Shown: positions 1 to 8,155, numbered from the stretch's first letter. The stretch: DNA of 45,979 nt from Bacteroidota bacterium (GCA_947460595.1 CANHGS010000025.1:1-45979), one strand, 5' to 3'. Made by a program: numbers and translations. Notes: generated by a model not told the origin, from the sequence alone.

Positions 1-66
1 TCTTTATCTGTTCCATATTTGTTGATTTTGTAGTCAACTTTTATTAGGACGAGACACATTCAAAAA

Positions 67-94
67 AAATCCCCTCGAAAAGTCGAGGGGATTT
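67..94 (-). terminator. Rho-independent terminator of the TonB-type receptor gene
   Basis: A perfect 12-bp stem (67-78 with 83-94) closes a 4-base loop AAAG. On the minus strand it is followed by a T run, complementary to the A run at 62-66. It lies downstream of the receptor stop codon at 209-211, beyond the heptamer array. The other side is also A/T rich, so it may work in both directions. Confidence 0.8.
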
Positions 95-130
95 AAAAAA
101 TCATAGTCGCGCAACAAATGCTACTGCATT

Positions 131-207
131 CTTCACTCTTCACTCTTCACTCTTCACTCTTCGTTCTTCACTCTTCACTCTTCACTCTTCACTCTTCACT
201 CTTCACT
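131..207. repeat. 11-unit heptanucleotide tandem repeat (CTTCACT / AGTGAAG)
   Basis: Exactly eleven 7-bp units fill 131-207. Ten read CTTCACT and the fifth (159-165) reads CTTCGTT. The array begins one base after the receptor stop codon (209-211, minus strand) and ends before the terminator at 67-94, so it sits in the 3' UTR of that gene. Read as mRNA, each AGTGAAG unit contains UGA, and because 7 is not a multiple of 3 the array closes all three frames. It resembles the heptamer short tandem repeats known from cyanobacteria and some other bacteria. Function is unknown. Confidence 0.95.
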
Positions 208-208
208 A

Positions 209-2878
209 CTATTGTTGCATCATATCCATCCCACCACCCATATCGGCCTTGGTATTTTTACGTTTGAACAAGGATGTATCAAACTTACCAAAGCGATAGC
301 TAAAGTTCAGACGCAGAATCTGTGGATCTCTTCTTCTAGAACTAAGCTGGTTAAAGTAAATACTTTCAGAATAGGTTTTATAAAGTTGCGTACGGAAAAT
401 ATCGTTCATGCTCAAGCTCAAAGAACCTGACTTGCCATTTTTCCAAGTCCATTCCTTACGTAAAGCTAAATCAAATGCGTATCTAGGTTCATTATACCCT
501 TGAGCCGTAGATTGTGGACCTCCGCCCCACATCATACCACCGCCCATTCCACCGCGACCGCCACCACCACCACTTCCGCCACCACCAGGAGGCAGGATTG
601 TTTTGGCTTGGTAATCACCACTAAACTGGAGTGAAAGACCCTTGGCTAATTTGAATGTACTGTTCATTTTTGTAAACCAGCTCACCAATTCATTGTCCAT
701 GCTTTGGCCTGGGATACTAGCATTGATCTTAGAGCTAAACAAGTTGAAGCTTAAAGTTAAATCCCACCATTTGTTCACGGGCATTTTGTTTGACAATTCC
801 AAACCATAAGTAATACTATTATCAGCATTAATATAGGTATTGAAATAGGCGCTATCATTCAAAGTAAGACCATTCTTGTCACGGTAAACGTAGCGTGTGA
901 TCAAATTGGTACTATATTTAAAATAAGCAGTAGCTAAGAAGTTGGCTCCTTTCTTATAAGCGTTGTTGTAAGAAACCTCAAAACTATTGGTGAATTCTGG
1001 TTTCAGATTAGGATTACCAATATTGATATTCTGTGGATCAGAATAATCTGGAAAAGGCATCAACTGAAAGAAGTTTGGTCTATTGACCCTTCTAGAGTAG
1101 TTGACCTGTAAATCTTGTTTGTCATCTACTTTATAGGTAACAAAGGCACTAGGGAACAAACTCAGTGGATATTTAACAGAGAAGCTAGCCGAATCAGCAC
1201 CATTTTGTTTTAATAAGGTACCAGTATAGCTAGAGCTTTCTGCACGTAAACCTAATTGATAGCTCCATTTTTTAACCTTGAAAGCATAGTTGCCATAAGC
1301 CGCATATACTTGGTCATTGAACTTGTATTTGCTACTAATAGATTGTACCAAGAAATAGTCATTCAATACAGTACTGAACCTGTATTGATCACTATTGTTT
1401 TTGAAATCACGGATAGCAGCGCGAGCACCAAACTCCAATTTTGAATCTACGTTAAGCTCGTTCTCATAATCCACTTGCATGGTATAGTTCTTACTATCGC
1501 CACCGCCAATGGTTTTCTGCTTTAATGGTAGACCCTTAGTGCTATTGTTTACATTATAAGTTTGAGTATTAATAGCATTATTATTTTCATTACTACTGCT
1601 GTTCAAATTAAAGTCAGCAGAAATGTTTTCGCCATTTTTGGGAAAATTGTATTTGTAACTTAATTGTGTTCCCCAGTTTTCAAATTTAGAAGTACTAAGA
1701 GACTTGATTAAGTTATAAGAAGTGAAAGTTCCTTTAATGGTACTGTCTACTCTTTGTTCCTGGTCATTGTCAAATTTACCCGTTACATAGTTGGCACCTA
1801 CTGTAAAGGTGCTTCTATTGCTAGCTAGATAGTCTACACTTCCACGGAAAAAGCTAAAGCGACTATCGTTGATGCCATCTGTAGTTTGGTGAATATAACT
1901 AGGGACGGTTAAGAGATTGTTTCTATCTGCAATTCCCTCCGAAATAGATTTACGTTGGTTATAGTTTCCACTCAGTGAGATATTGGTCTTGGTTTGACGT
2001 AGGTTAACATCTCCACCCAAATTGATTTTGGCGCGGGAATCAATACCAGCTCTAATACCACCATTGTATCCATTCTTTTTGTTTTTCTTTAACACAATGT
2101 TTAAGATACCCGCATTACCACCAGAGGCATCGTATTTTGCAGATGGGTTGGTGATGAGTTCTACCTTGTCAATAATATCGGCTGGAATTTGATCCAGGGT
2201 TAGGGTAGTAGGTCTGTTGTCAATGAAAATAGTGGGGCTAGCATTACGCAAGGTTACGTTTCCATCAATATCCACATTCAATGAAGGGATATTTTTCATG
2301 ATTTCAGTAGCTGTTTGACCGGCTGCCATTAAGTTCTTGTCTACGTTAAAGACTTTACGGTCAATACCCATTTCAAACTGGGGTTTGGCGGTAGACGTAA
2401 CCGTTACATTACCAAGATTGGTTGCATCAACTTCAATTTTGATATTACCCAAATCCTTGTCTGCTTGACCCAACATTTGTTGCATAGAAGCTGCAGTAGG
2501 AGCACCAGTTGGCATTTTAAGGCCAAAGCTGATGGGTTTTTCTACACTTTTATAGCCCAATGAAGATAGTTTCAATTTGAAACTGCCCATCACAGACAGG
2601 TTTTCAATGCTGAATTCACCATTTGCCCTAGTAATTTGGGTAGATAAAATGGCTTCTTTCATTTTCTTGGTAACGGTATCAAACTTATTACCGGTCAATT
2701 GAACGGTAACGCCTTCTACGGCTTTATTGGTCTTGCTGTCTACAATCTTACCGTAAAAATGGCCTACATTCATACTCTGCCCACCAGCGCCTCGGCCAGC
2801 ACCCCCGCCCATAGGAAACTGGGCATGGATCATTTGAAAGGAAATAAGTAATACGGTTAGGATAAATAATTTTCTCAT
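209..2878 (-). CDS. TonB-dependent-receptor-like outer membrane beta-barrel protein
   Basis: Predicted outer-membrane protein of 889 aa. The chosen ATG at 2878 begins a typical signal peptide (about residues 1-19, MRKLF..., cleavage near HAQ); an upstream in-frame extension has no signal sequence and is unlikely. Domains in order: a Gly-rich linker (21-40), a carboxypeptidase-regulatory-like beta-sandwich (about 41-119), a TonB plug-like domain (about 156-266, with the segment NAGILNIVLKK), and a long barrel ending near residue 875. This matches the outer-membrane beta-barrel family (OMP_b-brl_3), whose members usually import or bind unknown ligands; the substrate cannot be told. A Gly-rich stretch (about residues 763-790) probably lies in a surface loop. 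The gene stands alone, with its own terminator and no SusD partner. Confidence 0.85.
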   Translation of the reverse strand: MRKLFILTVLLISFQMIHAQFPMGGGAGRGAGGQSMNVGHFYGKIVDSKTNKAVEGVTVQLTGNKFDTVTKKMKEAILSTQITRANGEFSIENLSVMGSFKLKLSSLGYKSVEKPISFGLKMPTGAPTAASMQQMLGQADKDLGNIKIEVDATNLGNVTVTSTAKPQFEMGIDRKVFNVDKNLMAAGQTATEIMKNIPSLNVDIDGNVTLRNASPTIFIDNRPTTLTLDQIPADIIDKVELITNPSAKYDASGGNAGILNIVLKKNKKNGYNGGIRAGIDSRAKINLGGDVNLRQTKTNISLSGNYNQRKSISEGIADRNNLLTVPSYIHQTTDGINDSRFSFFRGSVDYLASNRSTFTVGANYVTGKFDNDQEQRVDSTIKGTFTSYNLIKSLSTSKFENWGTQLSYKYNFPKNGENISADFNLNSSSNENNNAINTQTYNVNNSTKGLPLKQKTIGGGDSKNYTMQVDYENELNVDSKLEFGARAAIRDFKNNSDQYRFSTVLNDYFLVQSISSKYKFNDQVYAAYGNYAFKVKKWSYQLGLRAESSSYTGTLLKQNGADSASFSVKYPLSLFPSAFVTYKVDDKQDLQVNYSRRVNRPNFFQLMPFPDYSDPQNINIGNPNLKPEFTNSFEVSYNNAYKKGANFLATAYFKYSTNLITRYVYRDKNGLTLNDSAYFNTYINADNSITYGLELSNKMPVNKWWDLTLSFNLFSSKINASIPGQSMDNELVSWFTKMNSTFKLAKGLSLQFSGDYQAKTILPPGGGGSGGGGGRGGMGGGMMWGGGPQSTAQGYNEPRYAFDLALRKEWTWKNGKSGSLSLSMNDIFRTQLYKTYSESIYFNQLSSRRRDPQILRLNFSYRFGKFDTSLFKRKNTKADMGGGMDMMQQ

Positions 2879-3020
2879 GTTTGAATTTAATGTGATTTGA
2901 ACAGTGTAAAGGTCGCTCAGAAGGATGGCTATATGCCTTTCATTACACAAGCGGTAATATGACAATTTTGAATGGATAAAGTTTTGGAAGTATAGGTTGA
3001 TGCTCCTTATTTATCGGTGA

Positions 3021-3623
3021 TTAGGCAAAAATGGAGATAAAAACTTGCAAAAGACCGATGATGAATCCTAAAACAGCACCAATAATTTCTACAAAACGGA
3101 ACTCTTTGCTCATGATTCCCTGGAGGATGGCTTCTAATTTGTCGGATGAAAACCCGCTTACCTTATCAACAACAATTTTCTCTAGGTCTAACTCATTTTG
3201 CAATTTCCCCATATAATTAGCCATCAATTCGGGAAATAAGGTTTCTAATTCCTTCAAAAACACAGATTTTAGCTGATTAATGGTCTTGTCACCAATAAAC
3301 ATACTTATCATGGGCATTTCTTCCGCTAGTCTAACTCGGAGAAATTGGTCAATATGGCCCTCTACAAAGGGCATCATCAACTCAATATTCTTTGGGTTGG
3401 ACAATTTTTTCTCAATATCCTCAAAGCTTAATAATTCTTCAGCTACCAATTTGCCCAGTTTTTCTGCAAATTGTTTTTGACGTTTTGGGAAGATTCCATG
3501 GAACTTAATGCCCAGAATATAGGTAGGTTCCTTTGGATGAAACAACATCTTGATGGCAATCCAGTTGGTAAACCAGCCAATAAATGCCGAGATAATAGGG
3601 ATAGATAATATTGCTATAGACAT
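3021..3623 (-). CDS. DUF445 family membrane protein
   Basis: A 200-aa protein with hydrophobic segments at both ends (about 1-25 and 178-200) and a helical, charged middle, as in DUF445/YheB-like proteins. The N-terminal segment with GWFTNWIAIKMLFHP followed by KRQ is the family's most recognisable part. The family is membrane-associated and its biochemical role is not established. The ATG at 3623 lies only 12 bases downstream of the hairpin that follows tRNA-His, leaving little room for a separate promoter. It may be expressed by read-through from the tRNA promoter. Confidence 0.8.
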   Translation of the reverse strand: MSIAILSIPIISAFIGWFTNWIAIKMLFHPKEPTYILGIKFHGIFPKRQKQFAEKLGKLVAEELLSFEDIEKKLSNPKNIELMMPFVEGHIDQFLRVRLAEEMPMISMFIGDKTINQLKSVFLKELETLFPELMANYMGKLQNELDLEKIVVDKVSGFSSDKLEAILQGIMSKEFRFVEIIGAVLGFIIGLLQVFISIFA

Positions 3624-3635
3624 GTCTTATAATAT

Positions 3636-3667
3636 AAAACCCTATAAGTACAACCTTATAGGGTTTT
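3636..3667 (-). terminator. 13-bp hairpin between tRNA-His and the DUF445 gene
   Basis: A perfect inverted repeat (3636-3648 with 3655-3667, 6-base loop) starts one base after the unpaired 3' region of tRNA-His. On the minus strand it ends in TTTT followed by A/T-rich sequence, so it looks like a tRNA terminator or attenuator. The next gene starts 12 bases further on. Confidence 0.65.
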
Positions 3668-3668
3668 G

Positions 3669-3743
3669 GGAGAACGATGGGTCTCGAACCCACGGCCTAC
3701 AGTGCCACAAACTGTCGCTCTAACCTACTGAGCTACGCCCTCC
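3669..3743 (-). tRNA. tRNA-His (anticodon GTG)
   Basis: The cloverleaf folds by eye. The acceptor stem pairs GAGGGCG with CGTTCTC. The anticodon stem is ACAGT/ACTGT with loop TTGTGGC, giving anticodon GTG. The T arm has loop TTCGAGA. Two tRNA-His hallmarks are present: an extra G at -1 (position 3743) facing C73 (3669). CCA is not encoded. A -7-like box TATTTTTG sits upstream at 3777-3784. Confidence 0.97.
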
Positions 3744-3776
3744 GGGTTTTTGGGAACTTCCGTTTCCAAAGGATTG

Positions 3777-3784
3777 CAAAAATA
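3777..3784 (-). promoter_or_regulatory. Bacteroidota-type promoter (-7 box) for tRNA-His
   Basis: TATTTTTG on the minus strand matches the Bacteroidota -7 consensus TAnnTTTG, about 33 bp upstream of the tRNA. A TTTC lies 19 bp further upstream, one mismatch from the -33 consensus TTTG at the expected spacing. Confidence 0.6.
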
Positions 3785-3890
3785 GGGTAATTAGGCATTT
3801 GTTGAAAGGCATTTTTGATTTTTTTTAAAGCTTTCTGGAAAAACCTTTGTTAATTACTATAAAAGGTAAAGTCTAAAAGGGTTTTTCAGT

Positions 3891-3898
3891 TATTTTTG
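3891..3898 (+). promoter_or_regulatory. Possible -7 box for the S41 protease gene
   Basis: TATTTTTG matches TAnnTTTG and ends 9 bp before the ATG at 3908. No good -33 TTTG is seen at 19-22 bp, so the call is tentative. If used, the mRNA leader would be only a few bases. Confidence 0.35.
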
Positions 3899-3907
3899 AA
3901 ATAAGTC

Positions 3908-6061
3908 ATGCAAAAATTTAAGCAATTTATGAAGAGTAGAAAAGGCCTTGTGTTATCCGCAATAGTATTATTTGCTGCACTGTTCTTTGCGTTCAAAGGC
4001 ATAGAATATGGTAAATCTGATATTAACATTACCCTTAGACAAAGATTGATAGCAGCCATTGGTTCGTTGTTGGAGCAGGAACATTATAGCCCCAAACCTA
4101 TTAATGATGCCTTTTCTAAAGAAGTCTATAAAAAATATCTGAATGATTTGGATGGAGAAAAAATACTTTTCTTACAATCTGATATCAACGGTTTTAAAAA
4201 GTTTGAAACTACCATTGATGATGAAATTCATGGTTCCCCCATTCTTTTTGCACCAACGGTAAGTACCGTTTTTGATAAGCGTATTCCAGAATTGATTGGC
4301 ATGTACAAAGAAATTTTGTCACAACCATTTGATTTTGCCACTGAAGAGACGGCCCTATTAGACGGAGATAAAATGGATTTTGCCAAAGATGAGAAAGAGC
4401 GCAAAGACCGATTCCGCAAGTTGTTGAAATTTTTGACTTTAGAGCGATATGTAGATTTACAAGAAATTCGTGAAAAAAACAAAGACACCAAAGATTTTGT
4501 GGCTAAAGCCGATACGGCATTGGAAAAAGAAGCGCGATTGAAAGTGATGAAAATCATGGACAAAAAATATGATCGCATCAAGGGGACCTTTAATGAAGAC
4601 CAAAGATTCAATGCGTTCTTAAATACCATCACCGGTTTGATGGATCCACACACGGATTATTTTCCACCCATAGAAAAAAGGGCTTTTGATGAAGAAATGA
4701 GTAGGAGGTTCTATGGTATTGGCGCACAATTGCGTGAGGACGATGCGGGTATTAAAATAGCTAGTGTACAAACAGGCGGCGCAGCTTGGAAAACAGGTGA
4801 AGTTGTTGCCAATGATGTAATTGTAAAAGTGGCGCAGGGTAAAGAAGAGCCGGTTGATGTTACTGGTTTTGCAACAGAAGATGCAGTTAAATTAATTAGA
4901 GGTAATAAAGGTACTGAAGTACGATTGACCTTGAAAAAATTAGACGGAAGTTTTAAAGTAGTTTCCATTATTAGAGAAGAAGTCTCTTTAGACGAAGCAT
5001 TGGTTAGGGGAGCGGTAATACAAAATGGAGCTGATAAGATTGGATACATTTATTTACCAGAATTCTATGCCGATTTTGAAAGAGAAGACGGAAGCCGATG
5101 TTCTGAAGACGTTGCCAAAGAAGTAGAAAAACTAAAGGCAGAAAATGTAAAAGGTATTGTGTTAGATATCCGTAATAATGGTGGTGGTTCCTTATACGAA
5201 GTAGTTCAAATGGTTGGTCTTTTTATAAACCAGGGACCCGTTGTACAAGTTCGTGATAAAGAAGGAAAATCTAGTGCCTTGAATGACAAAAATGCGGGTG
5301 CTATTTATGATGGTCCATTGGCCGTGATGGTCAATGAACTTAGTGCTTCAGCCAGTGAAATCTTTGCAGCAGCTATTCAAGATTATAAGCGAGGTATTAT
5401 TATTGGCAGCAGTTCCACTTATGGAAAAGGCACGGTTCAAAAAACGGTTCCTTTTGGTAAGCCTATTGACTTTAGCAGTGGTAGAACGGAATATGGCGCG
5501 GTAAAATTGACTTTCCAAAAATACTATCGAATTAATGGTGGATCTGTTCAACTAAAAGGGGTAACACCTGATGTGGTTTTACCTGATGCGTATGAATTTT
5601 ATAAAATTCGTGAAAAAGACAATGCGGCTTCTTTACCATGGGATGAAATTACCAAAGTCAGTTATGACACTTGGAACAAGGCTGATTTTACCAGCGTTGT
5701 AAAAAATGAGAATGACAAGATTGCTCAGAACAAATCATTGAATCTATTGCGTGAAAACCTTTCTTGGTTGAGTAAAAATGCAGAAATGCCTGTAAACTTG
5801 AATTTGCAGAAATACAAAGACATGCAAAAACAAATCAAGGCAACAGTGAGTCAAAACAATTCGCTATTAAAAATCAAGGAAGAGATGGCCGTTGAAGCAA
5901 TTAAAGTTGACCATGATAAGTTTTATAATAACCCTGATAAAGTAAAGGGAGAACGGTATCAGGCTTGGTTAAAGTCTATTAAAACAGACATGTATGTTGA
6001 TGAAACCGTAAAGATGGTGATCAGCTTGATTAATACTCAAACAGCTACCGTTTTAAAATAA
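3908..6061 (+). CDS. prc: Carboxy-terminal processing protease, Prc/Tsp type (peptidase S41)
   Basis: A periplasmic, membrane-anchored serine protease of 717 aa that trims or degrades proteins from their C-termini. Order of parts: an N-terminal hydrophobic anchor (about 13-32); the helical N-terminal domain of Tsp-like proteases (to about 240); a PDZ domain (about 245-335, RFYGIGAQL...); the S41 protease core (about 365-560); and a helical C-terminal domain as in E. coli Prc. The Ser/Lys dyad is visible: Ser483 in SASASEI and Lys507 in YGKGTVQ. Length and order match E. coli Prc rather than the shorter CtpA type. The NusG paralog starts 29 bases downstream on the same strand. Confidence 0.92.
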   Translation: MQKFKQFMKSRKGLVLSAIVLFAALFFAFKGIEYGKSDINITLRQRLIAAIGSLLEQEHYSPKPINDAFSKEVYKKYLNDLDGEKILFLQSDINGFKKFETTIDDEIHGSPILFAPTVSTVFDKRIPELIGMYKEILSQPFDFATEETALLDGDKMDFAKDEKERKDRFRKLLKFLTLERYVDLQEIREKNKDTKDFVAKADTALEKEARLKVMKIMDKKYDRIKGTFNEDQRFNAFLNTITGLMDPHTDYFPPIEKRAFDEEMSRRFYGIGAQLREDDAGIKIASVQTGGAAWKTGEVVANDVIVKVAQGKEEPVDVTGFATEDAVKLIRGNKGTEVRLTLKKLDGSFKVVSIIREEVSLDEALVRGAVIQNGADKIGYIYLPEFYADFEREDGSRCSEDVAKEVEKLKAENVKGIVLDIRNNGGGSLYEVVQMVGLFINQGPVVQVRDKEGKSSALNDKNAGAIYDGPLAVMVNELSASASEIFAAAIQDYKRGIIIGSSSTYGKGTVQKTVPFGKPIDFSSGRTEYGAVKLTFQKYYRINGGSVQLKGVTPDVVLPDAYEFYKIREKDNAASLPWDEITKVSYDTWNKADFTSVVKNENDKIAQNKSLNLLRENLSWLSKNAEMPVNLNLQKYKDMQKQIKATVSQNNSLLKIKEEMAVEAIKVDHDKFYNNPDKVKGERYQAWLKSIKTDMYVDETVKMVISLINTQTATVLK

Positions 6062-6090
6062 TTGAACTAGTACCAAACGATTGATATTAG

Positions 6091-6597
6091 ATGGAAAATG
6101 AAAAGAATTGGTATGCCTTATATACCAAACCCAGGTGGGAAAAGAAAATTGATTCGGTATTAATTAAGCTGGGAATAGAGTCTTGGTGCCCATTGAACAA
6201 AGTTGAAAGGCAATGGAGCGATAGAAAAAAAGTGGTAGAAGAACCCTTATTCAAGTCTTATATTTTTGTGCGAATTAATTTACTAGATAGAGTAAAGGTC
6301 TTGAGCGTTGATGGAATCCTCAATTTTGTTCATTATGTTAAAAAGCCAGCGGTGATTAGAGATGAAGAAATCAACATGATCAAACATTATCTCTCTGAAA
6401 AAGACGCCGTTATTTCTTTGATTGCCAAAGAAGGTTTTGAGGAATCCACCAAGGTTTGTGTAAAACATGGTGTGTTTATGGGTAAGGAGGGTACGGTATT
6501 AAAGAATGCCAAAAAGAAAATTTTTGTCAAACTAGAAAGCTTGGGTCAAGTAATGGTAGTGGAATTTCCTGCTGAATATCTAGAACCAATGTATTAA
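6091..6597 (+). CDS. NusG-family transcription antiterminator paralog (UpxY/RfaH-like)
   Basis: A 168-aa protein with an N-terminal NGN domain (about 1-105, opening with NWYALYTKPRWEKK) and a C-terminal KOW-like domain (about 118-168, GVFMGKEGTVL). This layout is shared by NusG and its specialised paralogs (RfaH, UpxY, LoaP), which bind RNA polymerase and promote elongation through particular operons. Housekeeping nusG normally sits by secE and ribosomal genes, so this is likely a specialised paralog. Such genes usually open a polysaccharide cluster, but here the next gene is convergent. The only same-strand neighbour is the protease 29 bp upstream. Its target cannot be told. Its stop codon directly abuts the stop of mtaB. 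Confidence 0.85.
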   Translation: MENEKNWYALYTKPRWEKKIDSVLIKLGIESWCPLNKVERQWSDRKKVVEEPLFKSYIFVRINLLDRVKVLSVDGILNFVHYVKKPAVIRDEEINMIKHYLSEKDAVISLIAKEGFEESTKVCVKHGVFMGKEGTVLKNAKKKIFVKLESLGQVMVVEFPAEYLEPMY

Positions 6598-7878
6598 TTA
6601 TTGAACAGTCCAGTCTACTATTTGGTTGGCCCATTCTGCTCTGTAAGGAGTTGTAATGCGTAAATAATTGTCCGTGTAACCTTCCATCATCCCGTTTTTT
6701 TCAAATTTTTCAAACAGGACCTTTCTATTGCTTTGATAGTGTTGTTCTGTAAAGTATTGTAACTTTTGATAAGATAGGTTACGCAATACTTTGTTTCGTT
6801 CATTACGTATATGAATGGGAATTACTGGTTCAATTTCTAAGGCCTTAGTTTGATCCCTTTCTGAATAAGTAAATACGTGTAAATAAGAAACGTCTAATGC
6901 ATGCAAGAAATCAAAGGTTTCTTGAAAATGAGCATTGGTTTCACCTGGAAATCCCACAATTACATCTACGCCAATGGCACAATGGGGCATGCGTTCTTTG
7001 ATTCTTTCTACGCGCTCTTGGTATAATTCTTTTTTATACCTCCTGCGCATCAATTTCAAAATCTCATTGCTGCCACTTTGCAAGGGAATATGAAAATGCG
7101 GCATGAATTTTTTACTTTCTGCCACCCAGTCAATGATACTATTGGTCAGCAGGTTGGGTTCTATAGATGAAATTCTATATCGTTCAATCCCCTCCACTTC
7201 ATCCAATGCACGAATCAGGGTTTCAAAGTTCTCCTCATATTTTAAATCGCCGTTAGGCCCCTTGCCAAAGTCTCCTAGATTCACCCCTGTCAAAACAATT
7301 TCTTTTACCCCATCCGCTGCCAATTGCTGGGCATTCTTAACCACATTGGCAACATTGTCACTGCGGCTCTTGCCCCTTGCCATTGGGATGGTGCAAAAAG
7401 AGCAATTGTAATCGCAACCATCCTGCACTTTTAAAAAGGAGCGGGTACGGTCATTCATAGAAAAAGAAGCATTAAACCCTGTAACTTCTTCAATATCGCA
7501 GGAGCAAACCTTGCCAGAATCTCCCTTGGTCAATTCGCTAATATGCTGAATGATATTAAATTTCTCTCCAGCCCCAAGTACCAAATCAACGCCTGGAATG
7601 TCTGCAATTTCCTGCGGTTTCAATTGGGCATAACAACCGGTAATCACCACAAAACTTTCGGGAGATTTGCGCTGAATCCTACGAACCAATTGCCTGCATT
7701 CCTTGTCAGCATTGTCTGTAACGGAGCAAGTGTTGATTACATATACATCGGCTAGGTCTTCAAAAAAGTCCTTTTTCTCAAACCCGCCATTTTCCATTAA
7801 TCTAGAAAGGGTGGAGGTTTCGGAGAAATTTAATTTGCACCCTAGGGTGTGAAAGGCCACCGAACGCTTCTTTTCCAT
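6598..7878 (-). CDS. mtaB: tRNA (N6-threonylcarbamoyladenosine-37 C2) methylthiotransferase MtaB
   Basis: A radical-SAM enzyme that adds a methylthio group to t6A37 of ANN-decoding tRNAs. The ATG at 7878 gives 426 aa, starting just before the family's first motif; a longer upstream frame would run through the promoter. The N-terminal MTTase domain has its three cluster cysteines, C14 (LGCKLN), C51 (NTCSVTD) and C82 (GCYAQ). The radical-SAM cluster is C155, C159 and C162 (CDYNCSFC). The C-terminus holds a TRAM-like RNA-binding region. A -7 box TATCTTTG lies 7 bp upstream. The gene is convergent with the NusG paralog with no bases between the two stop codons. Confidence 0.92.
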   Translation of the reverse strand: MEKKRSVAFHTLGCKLNFSETSTLSRLMENGGFEKKDFFEDLADVYVINTCSVTDNADKECRQLVRRIQRKSPESFVVITGCYAQLKPQEIADIPGVDLVLGAGEKFNIIQHISELTKGDSGKVCSCDIEEVTGFNASFSMNDRTRSFLKVQDGCDYNCSFCTIPMARGKSRSDNVANVVKNAQQLAADGVKEIVLTGVNLGDFGKGPNGDLKYEENFETLIRALDEVEGIERYRISSIEPNLLTNSIIDWVAESKKFMPHFHIPLQSGSNEILKLMRRRYKKELYQERVERIKERMPHCAIGVDVIVGFPGETNAHFQETFDFLHALDVSYLHVFTYSERDQTKALEIEPVIPIHIRNERNKVLRNLSYQKLQYFTEQHYQSNRKVLFEKFEKNGMMEGYTDNYLRITTPYRAEWANQIVDWTVQ

Positions 7879-7885
7879 AGAGCCG

Positions 7886-7893
7886 CAAAGATA
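7886..7893 (-). promoter_or_regulatory. Promoter -7 box of mtaB
   Basis: TATCTTTG on the minus strand is a perfect TAnnTTTG match ending 7 bp before the mtaB ATG. A TTTA (one mismatch to TTTG) lies 22 bp further upstream. The transcript would have an almost leaderless start. Confidence 0.5.
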
Positions 7894-8023
7894 ACAAGCC
7901 AAAGTCAAAATGCTGTAAATTGGCAGTTTCAAAGTAGTTTAAACAAGATTTTATAAAAGCCGCCCCCTCTAAGGGATTGATTTTTTGGCCTTTTTGCCTT
8001 TTGAGCTGAAAAAATGTCAAGAA

Positions 8024-8131
8024 CTACTTGATCCCAAAAAGGTCTAGGGAATTGCCAATGATAGCCACTTGTTTCAAACCAAGGTCTAAGATTTTCTTAA
8101 ATATCATAAAAGAGGGTGTCAGTTTTTCCAT
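8024..8131 (-). CDS. Possible small protein, 35 aa, unknown function
   Basis: A short frame with ATG at 8131 and TAG at 8024-8026 encodes 35 aa beginning MEKLTPSFMIFKK and ending NSLDLFGIK. It fills otherwise unexplained space between mtaB and the DUF2723 gene. The residue mix looks protein-like: alternating hydrophobic and Lys residues in an amphipathic first half, then a hydrophobic VAIIG core. No cysteine, signal peptide or known motif was recognised. There is no visible ribosome binding site, as is usual here, and no clear -7 box upstream on this strand. Its start overlaps the presumed -33 area of the divergent DUF2723 gene. Chance cannot be excluded at this length. Confidence 0.3.
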   Translation of the reverse strand: MEKLTPSFMIFKKILDLGLKQVAIIGNSLDLFGIK

Positions 8132-8147
8132 TTTAGGATTATTAAGG

Positions 8148-8155
8148 TATGTTTG
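8148..8155 (+). promoter_or_regulatory. Promoter -7 box of the DUF2723 gene
   Basis: TATGTTTG is a perfect match to TAnnTTTG, 24 bp before the ATG at 8180, with TTTT 20 bp upstream as a weak -33. The box covers an in-frame TTG at 8153, which argues that translation begins at the ATG at 8180 instead. Confidence 0.5.

Noticed and set aside
131..207. CRISPR array
   Set aside because: The units are 7 bp with no spacers, so this is a simple tandem repeat and not a CRISPR.
2879..2965. Upstream in-frame extension of the receptor gene
   Set aside because: It adds 29 residues with no signal peptide ahead of a perfect signal sequence that starts at the ATG at 2878.
4228..4653. Long antisense open frame (141 codons) within the prc gene
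   Set aside because: It lies entirely opposite a well-supported protease gene, has no recognisable motif, and such frames arise by chance from codon use.
7802..8020. 72-codon minus-strand frame overlapping the mtaB start
   Set aside because: It runs across the mtaB promoter box and start in another frame; the sequence is better explained by mtaB and its promoter.
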